Below, in pieces: positions 44,314 to 53,924 of a stretch of DNA of 64,000 nt. The notes under the pieces were generated by a model, which had not been told where the DNA came from, did not search any database, and worked only from the letters and a program-made list of their open reading frames with translations. Made by a program: the position numbers and the translations under genes. Each line of letters opens with the position of its first letter. Position 1 is the stretch's first letter. The stretch is from G020354785 sp964461435 (GTDB lineage: Bacteria; Bacteroidota; Bacteroidia; Bacteroidales; UBA10428): assembly GCA_964461435.1 (NCBI GenBank), contig CAYWUI010000004.1, positions 37,580 to 101,579 of the forward strand. The letters are read 5' to 3'.

Positions 44314-47300
44314 TCATTCCACTATTCTTTCCCTTTTACTTTTTGCTGTTGACAGGGAGTATGCTTTCTTCTGGATGACGGTAGTTATCCTGTACATTAC
44401 GGGCACAATGATAAGTGTAAGAAATGTAGCAAAGGATAGTCCGAATATTACAGTCCACGATATAGGGCCCCATATGCCTGTCATTACTCCGCCGATATAG
44501 AGTTTGGGGTTGAATGTTCTTAAAAGGGATTCGAAGTCAATATTTAATCCTATAGCCATAGGAACAAGGCCGAGTATGGTTGTTATTGCCGTCAGCAGTA
44601 CGGGGCGCAGTCTTGTTTTGCCGCCCTGCACTATACATTCGGTAGCGTTTTTCAGCGGCAGGAAAGCATTGTCTGCCAGTCCGAGCTCCCTTCGCTTTCG
44701 CAGTTTCAGCAATTCTATATAGTCAATAAGTACGATAGCGTTATTCACTACCACTCCGGCCAGGGATACTATACCCACGCCTGTCATGGTAACGATAAAG
44801 TCCATTTTGAATGCTGCAATACCGCCGAATACGCCTATTGTGCTGAACACGACGCTGGCAATAATAATAAAAGGTCTTACGATGGAGTTGAATTGTGTCA
44901 CAAGGATTAACATTATCAGGGCGATAGCAATCAGAAAGGCCCTGCCCAGGAATTCCATCGATTCATTCATATCTTCCTGCTCACCTGTGAACTTATAATT
45001 ATACCCGGCAGGCATATTATAGTCGGCAAGCAAGGTTTTTATCCGGTTAATGATATTGTTTGCGTTATAGCCGGGAACAACGTTGGAGTAAAGTGTAATA
45101 ACCCTGTCGAGGTCTTTTCGTTTCACCGCTCCGTATGTTGAGCTATAGTTAAAATCTGCTACTGCCGATATGGGTATGCTCAGCCACTTGCCCTGGTTGT
45201 TCATAAACACTATCTTCTGGTTCATCAGGGCGGAGACGTTATTTTTAAATTTATCAAGCGATCTCAGCTGGATAGGATATTCATCTTCGCCGATCTTGAA
45301 ATCCGATATCTCCCTGCCGAAGAGTGCTGTTCTTATTGTACTGGCTATCTGTGCCGTTGACATTTCAAGTCTCCTGGCCTTATCCCTGTTGATAGTAACC
45401 AGCATTTCGGGCATACCAAGGTCGAGGTCCATCTGCAGGCTTTCGATACCTTCTATTTTTGCACTTTCAATAATCTGCATGAGCGTGTCGGCAACATTTA
45501 TAAGCTTTTCATAATCTTTGCCGGAAACTTCAATATTTATTGCTTTTCCCGTAGGGGGGCCCATGCTGTTTTTCTCAAATGTCACTTCCACTCCGGCATA
45601 CCTGTTTGACAGGGAGTCATTAAGCTCTTTCATTATCTTCCTGGTATTGATGCCCTGCCTGTACTGGTAGTCTGTAAATGATATGGTCATGAGGCATTTA
45701 TTATCCCTGTTTGCAAACCAGTCCATGTCATTCTCAAGCACCGCCCCTTCGCCTACATTCAGCAGTTTTGATTTAATTATCGAATTATATGGATGAACGA
45801 TATTATCGACATCTTTTTCGAATTTTTCAGAAAACCTGTTTGTCGCGTCGATGTCGCTGCCCACAGGAAGCTCTGCAAGTATATTAATATAATCAGGGTC
45901 ATTGTCCGAGAAGAACAGGACATTGGGACTTCTGATTAAAAAGAAAACTATTGCAAGTACCAGGAGCAGGAATGTGCCTGCCACGAACCAGACGGGATTA
46001 AGGCCTTTGAGGGCAAACACGAGCACTTTTTGATATGCGGATTCCAGGCGGGCAAGAAAAACATCCTTAAACCATCTTCCAAGGGCATTGAAAAGGAAGA
46101 GGTTAAGGATGGTGACGCCAAGTGCTATAACTGACAGGTTGGCCACGGTATATATTTTCAAAATGTAGCATAAGGCAGCCAGTGCGGCCAGCACAAGGGC
46201 TACTCTAACAGCAAGCTTCCTGTTAACAGTATCTTTATACTCGTCCTTTTTAATAAAGGATGATGAGAACACGGGAATGATGACAAGGGCGACAAACAGT
46301 GAGGAGGTAAGCACAATGATAAGTGTTATGGGCAGGTATTTCATGAATTCGCCGACAATGCCCTTCCAGAAAGCCAGGGGCAGGAAGGCGGCGAGGGTTG
46401 TTGCCGTGGAAGCTATAATAGGTACGGCTATTTCTCCCACTGCCTGCTTTGCAGCCTGGTACTTTGTATAGCCCTGGTGCACGAAGCGGTATATATTTTC
46501 CACAACAACTATGGCGTTGTCCACGAGCATTCCCAGTGCCAGGATAAGGCTGAACAGCACTATCATGTTCACCTGGAAGTTAATAAGTTCGAGTACGATA
46601 AATGAGAGGAACATTGACAGCGGAATTGCCAGTCCGACGAACAGGGCATTTCTTGTGCCCAGGAACAGGAACAATATGGAGATCACAAAGATCATGCTCA
46701 TTATCATGCTGTTTTCAAGGCTGTTAAGCTGGTCTTTTACAATTTCCGACTGGTCATTGGTTATGGTGAGATGCAGGTCATCGGGAAAGACATTTTCCTT
46801 CTCCACCTCTGCTAATATATTCTCAATTTTCTTTGTCGCCGACAGCAGGTTCTCACCGCCTTTTTTAACAACCTGCAGTGAAACCACGGGCTGTCCGTTC
46901 AGCCGTGTGTAGCTCGTAGGAGCTTCGTAGGTGTCAACAACTTCTGCCAGGTCGCGCAGGTAAACGATATTTCCCTGGTCTCTTTTTACTATAATATTTT
47001 TTATCTGGTCAATATTTTCAAACTCGCCAACCGTCCTTATTGAGCGGCGCGTACCCTCCATTTTCAGTTCGCCTCCTGATATTGACATATTTTCAAACAT
47101 AATGGCATTGGCTATATCATCGAAGCTGAGCTGTGTAGCCTCGAGTTTCAGCAGGTCTACGTTTATCTGTATTTCCCTTTCACTTATTCCTGTGATATCC
47201 ACCTTTGAAATTTCCGGTACGGTTTCGATTCTTTCCTCGAGTGTTTCGGCGTATTTTTTAAGTTCGGTAGTGCTATAGTCACCTGACAGGTTAATGTTCA

Positions 47301-47769
47301 TTATGGGGAATTCCGAGAAGTCAATATCGGAGACTATGGGGTCTGAAGGCAGGTCATTGGGAAGCTCCGAGCTGGCGTAGTCGACGGCCTTTTTCACCTC
47401 ATCTTCGGCCGTTTTAATGTCGACATCAGGATTAAATTCCACGAGGATAAAGGATATATCCTGGGTTGATGTGGAAGTAATATTCTTGATACCTTTTATT
47501 GGTTCTATTTCCTTCTCTATAGGTCTGGTCACAAGGTTTTCCATATCTATAGGAGGGTTCCCGGGGTAAATTGTCTGTACCATTATCCAGGGTAATGCAA
47601 TATCGGGAAACAGCTCCTTGGGCATGCTTCTGTATGAATACAGGCCAAAGACAATGATTATGAAAGTCATCAGGAAGATTGATGTCCTGTTCTTGAGGGA
47701 TAAGGTAGTAGGCTTAAATTCCCTTATAACTTTCTCATTAAGATTCTTTATTTCTTTATCCAAGCTCAT
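44314..47769 (-). CDS. RND efflux pump inner-membrane permease (AcrB/HAE1-like)
   Basis: 1151-residue proton-driven pump with the two-fold repeat of six TM helices and two large periplasmic loops. TM4 carries the relay motif GMLVDNAIVVVEN, and the second half has GVVVNNAIVLIDY. An extra stretch of hydrophobic helices after about residue 515 (ALVLAALAALCYI) makes it longer than E. coli AcrB (1049); similar insertions are seen in other Bacteroidota pumps. It is the last gene of the leftward operon TolC-adaptor-pump. Substrates may be drugs, bile-like compounds or lipids; the sequence does not decide. Confidence 0.94.
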   Translation of the reverse strand: MSLDKEIKNLNEKVIREFKPTTLSLKNRTSIFLMTFIIIVFGLYSYRSMPKELFPDIALPWIMVQTIYPGNPPIDMENLVTRPIEKEIEPIKGIKNITSTSTQDISFILVEFNPDVDIKTAEDEVKKAVDYASSELPNDLPSDPIVSDIDFSEFPIMNINLSGDYSTTELKKYAETLEERIETVPEISKVDITGISEREIQINVDLLKLEATQLSFDDIANAIMFENMSISGGELKMEGTRRSIRTVGEFENIDQIKNIIVKRDQGNIVYLRDLAEVVDTYEAPTSYTRLNGQPVVSLQVVKKGGENLLSATKKIENILAEVEKENVFPDDLHLTITNDQSEIVKDQLNSLENSMIMSMIFVISILFLFLGTRNALFVGLAIPLSMFLSFIVLELINFQVNMIVLFSLILALGMLVDNAIVVVENIYRFVHQGYTKYQAAKQAVGEIAVPIIASTATTLAAFLPLAFWKGIVGEFMKYLPITLIIVLTSSLFVALVIIPVFSSSFIKKDEYKDTVNRKLAVRVALVLAALAALCYILKIYTVANLSVIALGVTILNLFLFNALGRWFKDVFLARLESAYQKVLVFALKGLNPVWFVAGTFLLLVLAIVFFLIRSPNVLFFSDNDPDYINILAELPVGSDIDATNRFSEKFEKDVDNIVHPYNSIIKSKLLNVGEGAVLENDMDWFANRDNKCLMTISFTDYQYRQGINTRKIMKELNDSLSNRYAGVEVTFEKNSMGPPTGKAINIEVSGKDYEKLINVADTLMQIIESAKIEGIESLQMDLDLGMPEMLVTINRDKARRLEMSTAQIASTIRTALFGREISDFKIGEDEYPIQLRSLDKFKNNVSALMNQKIVFMNNQGKWLSIPISAVADFNYSSTYGAVKRKDLDRVITLYSNVVPGYNANNIINRIKTLLADYNMPAGYNYKFTGEQEDMNESMEFLGRAFLIAIALIMLILVTQFNSIVRPFIIIASVVFSTIGVFGGIAAFKMDFIVTMTGVGIVSLAGVVVNNAIVLIDYIELLKLRKRRELGLADNAFLPLKNATECIVQGGKTRLRPVLLTAITTILGLVPMAIGLNIDFESLLRTFNPKLYIGGVMTGIWGPISWTVIFGLSFATFLTLIIVPVMYRITTVIQKKAYSLSTAKSKRERIVE

Positions 47770-47797
47770 CGTTTAATATTTGATTTTTTGTGGCAGA

Positions 47798-48949
47798 TTA
47801 TTTGTTTGAGATTTTTACTTCAGTGCCTGCGGAGACCGTATTATAACCTTCGACAATCACTTTTTGTCCGGGTGTCAGTCCCGATTTAATTACCGATTCA
47901 TTATTATAAGTCTGTCCGGTTACGACATATACTTTTTTAGCTGTCGCCTTATTGTCTTTTTCTGCGGCTATAAACAGGAACTCTTTGAAGTTGCCCGCTG
48001 CAGTTTTTATTATATCTTTCTTAATAATATTTGAAGGTACTATCATTGCGGAGTCTATGGTAAGGTCATTTATTTTGAGCGATACAAACATATTGGGTTT
48101 AAGTTTATTATTTGTATTATCGAGGCGCACCTCAACCGTGAAGGTCCTGTTTGCGGGGTTTATGACGTTCCCCGTCCTGTATATGGGCACGTTCATTTTC
48201 ATGTCCGCATATGTGGGCACGGTGACTGCGACTATCTTACCTTTGCTTATTGAGGGCAGGTATGTTTCCGACACCTCCGCGGTAATTTTTAGCTTTGAAA
48301 GATTCACGAGCTCCAGTATTCGAAAACCGGGAGCTCCCAGCTCCCCTTCCTTCTGGTATATTTTGTCTATTAGTCCGTCAAAGGGGGCGCGGATATTTGA
48401 CATTTCAAGCTGTGCCTGGAGTGTTTTCAATCTTGCTTCGGCCTGTTCGTATGAACTTTTTGCTTCAAGGTATTGCAGTTCGGAGCCTATATTTTGTTCC
48501 CACAGTGATTTCTGTTTGTCGTACAGCTTCCGGGCCAGTTCGAGGCCTGTTTTCACTTCCTGTATCGAACTCTGCGTGACATCGGTATTCAATTCGACAA
48601 GAAGCTGTCCTTTTTGTACCCTTTCTCCTTCCCTGAAATATATTTTCTTTATCTGCCCTCCCATTTCAGGACTTATATATGCATCTTCAACTGCCTCGAT
48701 ATTGCCCTGCACTTCGATATAATGTTTAAAGGGTTCATATATTATTTCCTTTGTTACTACCGGCACCATGAATTCGCTATTGATAGTTGCAGTATCCTTA
48801 TTAAGCTTATGCTCGAGCTTATTTATGGCCTGGTTGATCCTGGATATTTGCTCTTTTTTAAATATTATTTTTTTCCTTATTGACTCCGGATTATTTCCAC
48901 AGCCTGATACTACTGAAATGACTGCTGCTATAATTAATATTTTTTTCAT
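47798..48949 (-). CDS. RND efflux periplasmic adaptor subunit
   Basis: 383-residue lipoprotein adaptor (signal ending VVSGC, Cys17). The lipoyl halves are VQGNIEAVEDAYISPEMGG with IYFREGERVQKGQLL, and NIRAPFDGLIDKIYQKEGE; a coiled hairpin (about 120-175) sits between them. The membrane-proximal domain includes GQKVIVEGYNTVSAGTEVKI. It bridges the outer-membrane channel and the pump. It lies 19 bp after the TolC gene and 28 bp before the pump gene. A coiled coil at 22-50 just after the lipid anchor is somewhat unusual. Confidence 0.93.
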   Translation of the reverse strand: MKKILIIAAVISVVSGCGNNPESIRKKIIFKKEQISRINQAINKLEHKLNKDTATINSEFMVPVVTKEIIYEPFKHYIEVQGNIEAVEDAYISPEMGGQIKKIYFREGERVQKGQLLVELNTDVTQSSIQEVKTGLELARKLYDKQKSLWEQNIGSELQYLEAKSSYEQAEARLKTLQAQLEMSNIRAPFDGLIDKIYQKEGELGAPGFRILELVNLSKLKITAEVSETYLPSISKGKIVAVTVPTYADMKMNVPIYRTGNVINPANRTFTVEVRLDNTNNKLKPNMFVSLKINDLTIDSAMIVPSNIIKKDIIKTAAGNFKEFLFIAAEKDNKATAKKVYVVTGQTYNNESVIKSGLTPGQKVIVEGYNTVSAGTEVKISNK

Positions 48950-48968
48950 TATTGATTATTATTGAATG

Positions 48969-50342
48969 TTACAGGTTATTTAATAATTTATCGTAATTAA
49001 GTTTTGAATTCAGGAGTTCCAGTATGGAGTTAGTATAATTTGAGCTGCTGTTCAGGTACTGGTTATGAGCCTGTGTTAAATCGAGGCTTGAAGCCATTCC
49101 TTCTTTATGTTTGATAAGTGTTTTCTGGTATATTCTTTTTGACAGGTCTATATTGAACTGTTCATTTTTGAGTTTCTCTATTGACCTGTCAAGGTCGAAT
49201 GCTGCCTGCCGGATGCTCAGGTTAATATTCTCGGTGGCCATTTCTTTGAGGTTCCTGGTTTTTTCAAGTTCTATCTTTGCCTGCTGTATTTGCGCATTTC
49301 TCTGGCCGCTGGAAAATATGGGTATGTTAACATTCACTCCGAGAATATGGTTGATTGTAAAATCAAAGTCGGCCTTATTTGTCTTGTCGGTATATGAATA
49401 GAAGGCAGACACCACGGGCAGGTATTTTGAACGTTCCCTTTTAAGGCTAAGCTCTGATAACCTCTCCTGCGTTTCCAGCAGTTTATAGTCAATATTATCC
49501 GAGATGTTAAAGTCCCCGTATGAGGGGTCCTCAATATCGACCGACACAAGAAATTCCTCAAAGCTCTGCGTAAGTTTAATGTCGGCATCGAGGTTGAGGC
49601 CCAGCAGTATCTTAAAGAGCTTGTATGACAGTTCTATTTGCTGCTCAAGGGTTCCTGCCGCATTCCTGGTATTTCTCAATGTAAGTTCAATCTGGTCCAC
49701 TTCCGTATCTTCGATGAAGCCATTTTTATTCATTATCCTGAACTCTTTGAGTGTGGAGCGGAGGTTCATCATCGAGGTGTCAAGAATAGCTTTGTTCTTT
49801 TCGAGCGCCAGTATCGAGTAATATGATGATGACACTGTCTGTTTGATATCCATGTCATTTTTCTCTTTGGCATTTTCCGATAACATAAGAAAGGTCTTTG
49901 ACGCCTGCAGTCCGACAATATACTCGCCGCTAAATACAAGCTGGGATACCGTTAGGCCGTAGGTTGTGGAGTTTTTGACAGCTATGGCGGACTCCGCGGA
50001 GCTCATACTTTCGCCAAAAGAGGAGAAAGCCCCGGGGTGCAGGGAATCCAATATAACAAACAGGGGGACCATCTGTTCGCCAAAATTTATTGTGGGGATT
50101 TCGCCCGGTATATGCTGGTAGCTCACTGCTCCGGATACCTGCGGGAGCCCCATTGCTGTGGTTTCCCATACCTGCTTCCTGGATTTCTTAATATCAAGCA
50201 ATGTGTTTCGCGCTTCATAATTATGGTTTAGAGCATATTCGCGGGCTTCCTGCAATGTAAAGGAATAAACACTATCGGCCTGGCTATAACAGAGACTGGC
50301 AAAAAATACAATGCCGAACAGCAGTTTTTCTCTCAGTTTCAT
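48969..50342 (-). CDS. TolC family outer membrane channel protein
   Basis: 457 residues with signal peptide (to about residue 22, CYSQ) and the duplicated outer-membrane-factor fold: long helices rich in Asn/Gln with the repeats LQEAREYALNHNYEARNTLLDI and later TLIKHKEGMASSLDLTQAHNQYLNSS (both quoted in part: AREYALNHNYE, SLDLTQAHNQYLN). It forms the trimeric exit duct of the RND system whose adaptor and pump genes follow. It heads the operon, with a predicted promoter box at 50406-50414. Confidence 0.93.
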   Translation of the reverse strand: MKLREKLLFGIVFFASLCYSQADSVYSFTLQEAREYALNHNYEARNTLLDIKKSRKQVWETTAMGLPQVSGAVSYQHIPGEIPTINFGEQMVPLFVILDSLHPGAFSSFGESMSSAESAIAVKNSTTYGLTVSQLVFSGEYIVGLQASKTFLMLSENAKEKNDMDIKQTVSSSYYSILALEKNKAILDTSMMNLRSTLKEFRIMNKNGFIEDTEVDQIELTLRNTRNAAGTLEQQIELSYKLFKILLGLNLDADIKLTQSFEEFLVSVDIEDPSYGDFNISDNIDYKLLETQERLSELSLKRERSKYLPVVSAFYSYTDKTNKADFDFTINHILGVNVNIPIFSSGQRNAQIQQAKIELEKTRNLKEMATENINLSIRQAAFDLDRSIEKLKNEQFNIDLSKRIYQKTLIKHKEGMASSLDLTQAHNQYLNSSSNYTNSILELLNSKLNYDKLLNNL

Positions 50343-50405
50343 TTTAAGATTATTTTAATTTAAAGTCGTTAAGCTTAACACATTAAATCACTATTCCGAA
50401 AGAGT

Positions 50406-50414
50406 GCAAAGATA
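50406..50414 (-). promoter_or_regulatory. Predicted -7 box of the RND efflux operon
   Basis: Minus-strand TATCTTTGC matches the consensus TAnnTTTG followed by C. It lies 64 bp upstream of the TolC start codon. No TTTG is found at the ideal distance upstream; a regulator-dependent promoter would fit, but that is inference. Confidence 0.5.
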
Positions 50415-50487
50415 TACTTCTATTATTAGCAGATAAAACTTAAATCGGCAAAATCCCCTAAATTGTCGGTGAAAGTTTTACAGAATA

Positions 50488-50519
50488 TTGTAATTAAAAA
50501 TAATAATAGATAAATTTGT
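50488..50519 (+). promoter_or_regulatory. Predicted promoter of the SiaC-like gene
   Basis: TTG at 50488-50490 and TAAATTTGT at 50511-50519, spacer 20 bp, a close match to the Bacteroidota consensus. The ATG is 21 bp further on. Confidence 0.55.
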
Positions 50520-50540
50520 TAATAATAAAGCTACCAAACC

Positions 50541-50918
50541 ATGATCATCGCACCTATCAAAGAAACACTGCATACGCCGTCAGTAAATATTTTTAGTGAC
50601 GATAACCTGATTGTTGTAAGCGGCACCTCGAGGCTCGAGGATCCTTCGATTTTTTACCAGCAGCTGGCAGAATTGTATGAAGAATACTGCAAGGCATTTA
50701 AACAAAAAGTGATACTGGACTTTAATCTAAGTTATATTAATACCAGCTCATCAAAGTGGTTATTTCATATATTAAAAAATTTACAGGTAAAATACTCTGA
50801 GGATAAGCAAATGGTTATTAACTGGTATTATGAAGAAGATGATGACATAATACAGGAAGCGGGCGAGGTCTTCCAGTCGCTCCTGAACATACCTGTAAAT
50901 CTTATTCCTATTGAGTAA
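50541..50918 (+). CDS. SiaC-family (DUF1987) regulatory phosphoprotein
   Basis: A 125-residue cytoplasmic protein. The pattern IDFNLSYINTSSSKWL-like (here LDFNLSYINTSSSKWLF) and IKETLHTPSVNIF are typical of DUF1987/SiaC. In Pseudomonas aeruginosa SiaC is a partner-switching protein phosphorylated by SiaB and dephosphorylated by SiaA, controlling a diguanylate cyclase. The serine/threonine cluster TSSS is the likely phosphosite. No SiaA, SiaB or cyclase gene is next to it; its cognate kinase may be encoded elsewhere. Confidence 0.82.
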   Translation: MIIAPIKETLHTPSVNIFSDDNLIVVSGTSRLEDPSIFYQQLAELYEEYCKAFKQKVILDFNLSYINTSSSKWLFHILKNLQVKYSEDKQMVINWYYEEDDDIIQEAGEVFQSLLNIPVNLIPIE

Positions 50919-50990
50919 ACGTTAAAATTTCATTTTTAATTAAATTACCGTAATTTTATTTACCTCTGTCAAATTTAAAATTTACAGTTA

Positions 50991-51677
50991 ATGAAAACTT
51001 CAGGATATTATTTTTTACTTGTTTGTGCTTTGTTAAGCCGGTTGTCGGTTGCGCAGAAAGATGAAACAAGAAGGCTGGAGCCGTTCATAAGGATTGATAT
51101 TTCCGATAAGGTGCTGGTGCAGCTTGTGAAGGCGGACGAAGAGTCGCTTGAGATAAAGATCCAGCGTGCCGAAGCCTCAAATGTTATCGCTGATGTCACC
51201 GATAATACGCTGAAGATTCGTGTTGAAGTCCCTCCCCGCGATTACGGGAAAGTAAATTTAATATTAAAGTACAGGCATATTGATGAGATTAAGGTCTCGG
51301 ACATGGCCGAAGTATCGTCGGTATCGTTGATAAAGACAGATACGCTGCGTGTAATCCTTAAGGGTGGGGGTAAGGCGTATTTGGATCTTGACCTGGCATA
51401 TCTTGACAGCAGGATTCTTGAGGGAGGGGTTCTTTCAGCAGAGGGTCATGCTGTCTCACAAAATGTTTTTGTCGCGACATCGGGGGCGCTTTCAGCCTTT
51501 AATCTCGAAAGCGATATCGTGAAAGTTAAGGCAGCAACGGGAGGCATCGCCAAGGTGCATGCCGGCAGGTCGCTTGTTGCCGATGCACAGACAGGAGGTT
51601 ATATATCATACAAGGGTGATCCGGGGGAAAAAATCGTCAACAGCGGCACGGGAGGCAAGATTGTTAAGTCCGATTGA
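50991..51677 (+). CDS. Secreted GIN-domain (DUF2807) protein
   Basis: 228 residues with an N-terminal signal peptide (about 1-21, ending VAQ). The remainder is the putative auto-transporter adhesin head GIN domain: successive beta-strand turns such as DISDKVLVQLVKADEESLEIK, ILKGGGKAYLDLDLAYLDSRI and a glycine-rich C-terminus, TGGYISYKGDPGEKI (sequences abbreviated). The domain is abundant and exported in Bacteroidota; a role in surface adhesion has been proposed but not proven. It is 72 bp downstream of the SiaC-like gene on the same strand. Confidence 0.85.
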   Translation: MKTSGYYFLLVCALLSRLSVAQKDETRRLEPFIRIDISDKVLVQLVKADEESLEIKIQRAEASNVIADVTDNTLKIRVEVPPRDYGKVNLILKYRHIDEIKVSDMAEVSSVSLIKTDTLRVILKGGGKAYLDLDLAYLDSRILEGGVLSAEGHAVSQNVFVATSGALSAFNLESDIVKVKAATGGIAKVHAGRSLVADAQTGGYISYKGDPGEKIVNSGTGGKIVKSD

Positions 51678-51683
51678 GCAGCT

Positions 51684-52358
51684 TTATTTTATCTTTTTAA
51701 GGTACGATTCTGCGACGAGCAGGTCCGAGGGGGTAGTAATTTTGATATTTTCCTTATTCCCGTCAACAAGGTTAATGGTGTGGCCCAGGCTTTCTACCAC
51801 GCTTGCGTCGTCGGTAAATTCAGGTCTATAGTCCTGTTTAAAGGCTTCCTGCAGGAGCATGCACTGAAAAACCTGGGGTGTCTGGATAAGCTTAAATTTT
51901 GAGCGGTCAACGGGGCGGTTGCCGGACTTATCTATGGCACGCATGGACTCGGGAATTTCAATTGCAGGAATGGCATTACCCGAGGATGCGGCTTTTTTAA
52001 AGCACCTTTTTATAGTGTCGAGGCTTACAAGGGGCCTTACGCCGTCATGGACAGCTACCAGCCAGTCTTTGCCCTTTATTTTTGACAGTCCGTTTTTCAC
52101 GGAATAGAACCTGGTGATGCCTCCCTGGACGGTGTCATGTTCGTAATTGAACTTGTAGTCCCTGCAAAGTTTTTTCCATAATTTGATCTGTGTTTTGGGG
52201 AGGACTATAATAATTTTTATGGAATTATCGTGGCGGTGGAATTTTTTTACGGTGTGCATAAGTATGGGAAACCCGTATATAGGGAGGAACTGCTTGGGTG
52301 TATCGGATTTCATCCTTTTCCCCCGTCCACCTGCTACTATGATAACTACTTTTTTCAT
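51684..52358 (-). CDS. ispD: 2-C-methyl-D-erythritol 4-phosphate cytidylyltransferase
   Basis: 224-residue IspD, third enzyme of the non-mevalonate isoprenoid pathway, making CDP-methylerythritol. Seen are the CTP loop VAGGRGKRMKSDTPKQFL (residues 8-25), VAVHDGVRPLVS with the catalytic Arg, and TDDASVVESLG near the end. It would feed the polyprenyl synthase encoded at 6306. Convergent with the GIN-domain gene by 6 bp. The start codon ATG is well supported since the nucleotide loop begins at residue 8. Confidence 0.95.
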   Translation of the reverse strand: MKKVVIIVAGGRGKRMKSDTPKQFLPIYGFPILMHTVKKFHRHDNSIKIIIVLPKTQIKLWKKLCRDYKFNYEHDTVQGGITRFYSVKNGLSKIKGKDWLVAVHDGVRPLVSLDTIKRCFKKAASSGNAIPAIEIPESMRAIDKSGNRPVDRSKFKLIQTPQVFQCMLLQEAFKQDYRPEFTDDASVVESLGHTINLVDGNKENIKITTPSDLLVAESYLKKIK

Positions 52359-52447
52359 AGAAATAAGAACCGGTTAAATTTTAAAATATTTATTTTTATT
52401 AAAAAATATTAAATGGCGCTTAATATATATAATCAAAAAAATATCAA

Positions 52448-53113
52448 ATGGTGCTCAATAAAGATATAATAAACTTTTTAAAAGCTCTAGGCAAAAATAA
52501 TAATAGAGAATGGTTTAATGCAAACAAATCGTTATTTAATAAGCTCAAACTGGAATTTGAGACGTATATACAGCTCATTATTAAGAAGGTACATGAGTTT
52601 GACAAGAGCATAGGGGTGCTTATGGCAAAGGATACCATTTACAGGATATACAGGGACATAAGGTTTACACATGACAAGACACCTTACAAAACAAACTTCG
52701 GGGCTTATATATCGAGGGGAGGCAGAAGCGGGGGTTATGCAGGGTATTACCTGCACATTGAACCGGGTGCGTCGATGCTTGCCGGGGGCTTGTATATGCC
52801 GCCGCCTGACATTTTAAAAGCTGTACGGACCGAGATCTATGAGAACATAGAAGAGTTTAAGGATATAATTGGCAGCAGGGACTTCAGCAAATACTTCAAA
52901 GAAATATGGGGTGAAAAGTTAAAATCCGTGCCGCAGGGTTTCCCGGGAGACTTTGAAGATGGCGAGCTGCTGAAATTCAAGCACTATACCGTATCTGTAG
53001 ACCTGACAGATGAGGAGGTAGCGGATGAAGGGTACACGGAGACGGCGATAAAGGTGTTCAAGGCACTTAAGCCTTTCAACATGTTCCTCAATAATGCTAT
53101 TGAGAATATGTAG
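52448..53113 (+). CDS. DUF2461 domain-containing protein
   Basis: A 221-residue soluble protein. KNNNREWFNANKSLF at residues 16-30, RIYRDIRFTHDKTPYKTNF (abbreviated YRDIRFTHDKTPYKT) and YYLHIEPGASMLAGGLYMP are the conserved blocks of the DUF2461 family. The family is common in Bacteria and fungi and has no established role. Its last 17 bp overlap the convergent membrane-protein gene. Confidence 0.88.
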   Translation: MVLNKDIINFLKALGKNNNREWFNANKSLFNKLKLEFETYIQLIIKKVHEFDKSIGVLMAKDTIYRIYRDIRFTHDKTPYKTNFGAYISRGGRSGGYAGYYLHIEPGASMLAGGLYMPPPDILKAVRTEIYENIEEFKDIIGSRDFSKYFKEIWGEKLKSVPQGFPGDFEDGELLKFKHYTVSVDLTDEEVADEGYTETAIKVFKALKPFNMFLNNAIENM

Positions 53114-53480
53114 CTAAAACCTTATAGAATATTACTGCTATGCAAATAACAAATCCCGCGGCGAATATCCTGTGCAGCCACATCATTGTAAAGTGCATCC
53201 TGTCAAGACTCAACATTCCACCTGAAACAAGTAAACCAATAATTGAAAGAATAGCTAAAATCAGGAACGCAGTAAAGGATACACTTAGCCCGTAGTTACC
53301 CGTATAACTGACAAGAACAAATGATATAAATATGACAAATCCCAGTGTTGCCAGCTTATGGATTGTAAGAAGGGCAGAATTATATGGTTTGCCTGTTTTA
53401 TGAAGGATAAATCCCATTATCATAGTAATCAATATTAATGCAATATTGATCATTACTTTTGTAGTAATTCCCGGTTGCAT
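53097..53480 (-). CDS. Small four-helix membrane protein, unknown
   Basis: 127 residues with four clear hydrophobic segments (about 10-26, 42-62, 67-87, 105-123). Histidines sit at or near helix ends (FILHKTG, TIHKLATL, RMHFTMMWLHRIF), which is how small cytochrome b561-like proteins hold heme, but I cannot assign a family. Its 3' end overlaps the DUF2461 gene by 17 bp and its start is 15 bp from the receiver gene's stop; both are leftward, so they may be co-transcribed. Confidence 0.65.
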   Translation of the reverse strand: MQPGITTKVMINIALILITMIMGFILHKTGKPYNSALLTIHKLATLGFVIFISFVLVSYTGNYGLSVSFTAFLILAILSIIGLLVSGGMLSLDRMHFTMMWLHRIFAAGFVICIAVIFYKVLATYSQ

Positions 53481-53494
53481 AATATTTACGGCAA

Positions 53495-53884
53495 TTATTT
53501 TTTCCTGATAAGGTCATTGGCCAGCTTCAGCAGGTTTTCGGTATTTATGGGCTTGCTGACGTAGCCGTCGCATCCTGCCCCGAAGCACCGGACCTTTTCT
53601 TTGGGCTGGGCGTATGCAGTCTGCGCTATTATCGGGATATGTTTATTTATCTTTTTTATCTGCCTTGTAGCTTCAAAGCCGTCGATGAAGGGCATTTTCA
53701 TATCCATGAGGATAAGGTCTATTTTTTTCCCTGAGGTGACAATGTCTATAGCTTCCTGTGCCACGCGGGCCCAAATAAAGTGAGCCTGGCTTTCTTTTTT
53801 AAGTGCATTTTGCAGGTAGAGCCAGTCATTTTCCTCGTCGTCGACGATCATGATGATCTTGTTTTTTAATTCGGGGTATTTCAT
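53495..53884 (-). CDS. Stand-alone response regulator receiver
   Basis: A 129-residue single receiver domain. The acidic pocket is VDDEEND (14-20), phospho-acceptor Asp61 is in LILMDMKMPFIDG, the switch Thr is in AQTAYA and the conserved Lys in VSKPIN. There is no output domain, so it acts by protein contact, like CheY, or as a phosphorelay intermediate. The hybrid kinase at 516 would be a possible partner type, but nothing ties them beyond compatibility. Confidence 0.92.
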   Translation of the reverse strand: MKYPELKNKIIMIVDDEENDWLYLQNALKKESQAHFIWARVAQEAIDIVTSGKKIDLILMDMKMPFIDGFEATRQIKKINKHIPIIAQTAYAQPKEKVRCFGAGCDGYVSKPINTENLLKLANDLIRKK

Positions 53885-53924
53885 GATGATTTAAGATTAT
53901 ATATTTAAAATTCTAAATTCCGGG

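Noticed and set aside
44504..44722. Plus-strand frames inside the RND pump gene (and similar long antisense frames in polA, mnmG and ileS)
   Set aside because: They are antisense shadows of conserved genes, with no recognisable domains or ribosome-binding sites.
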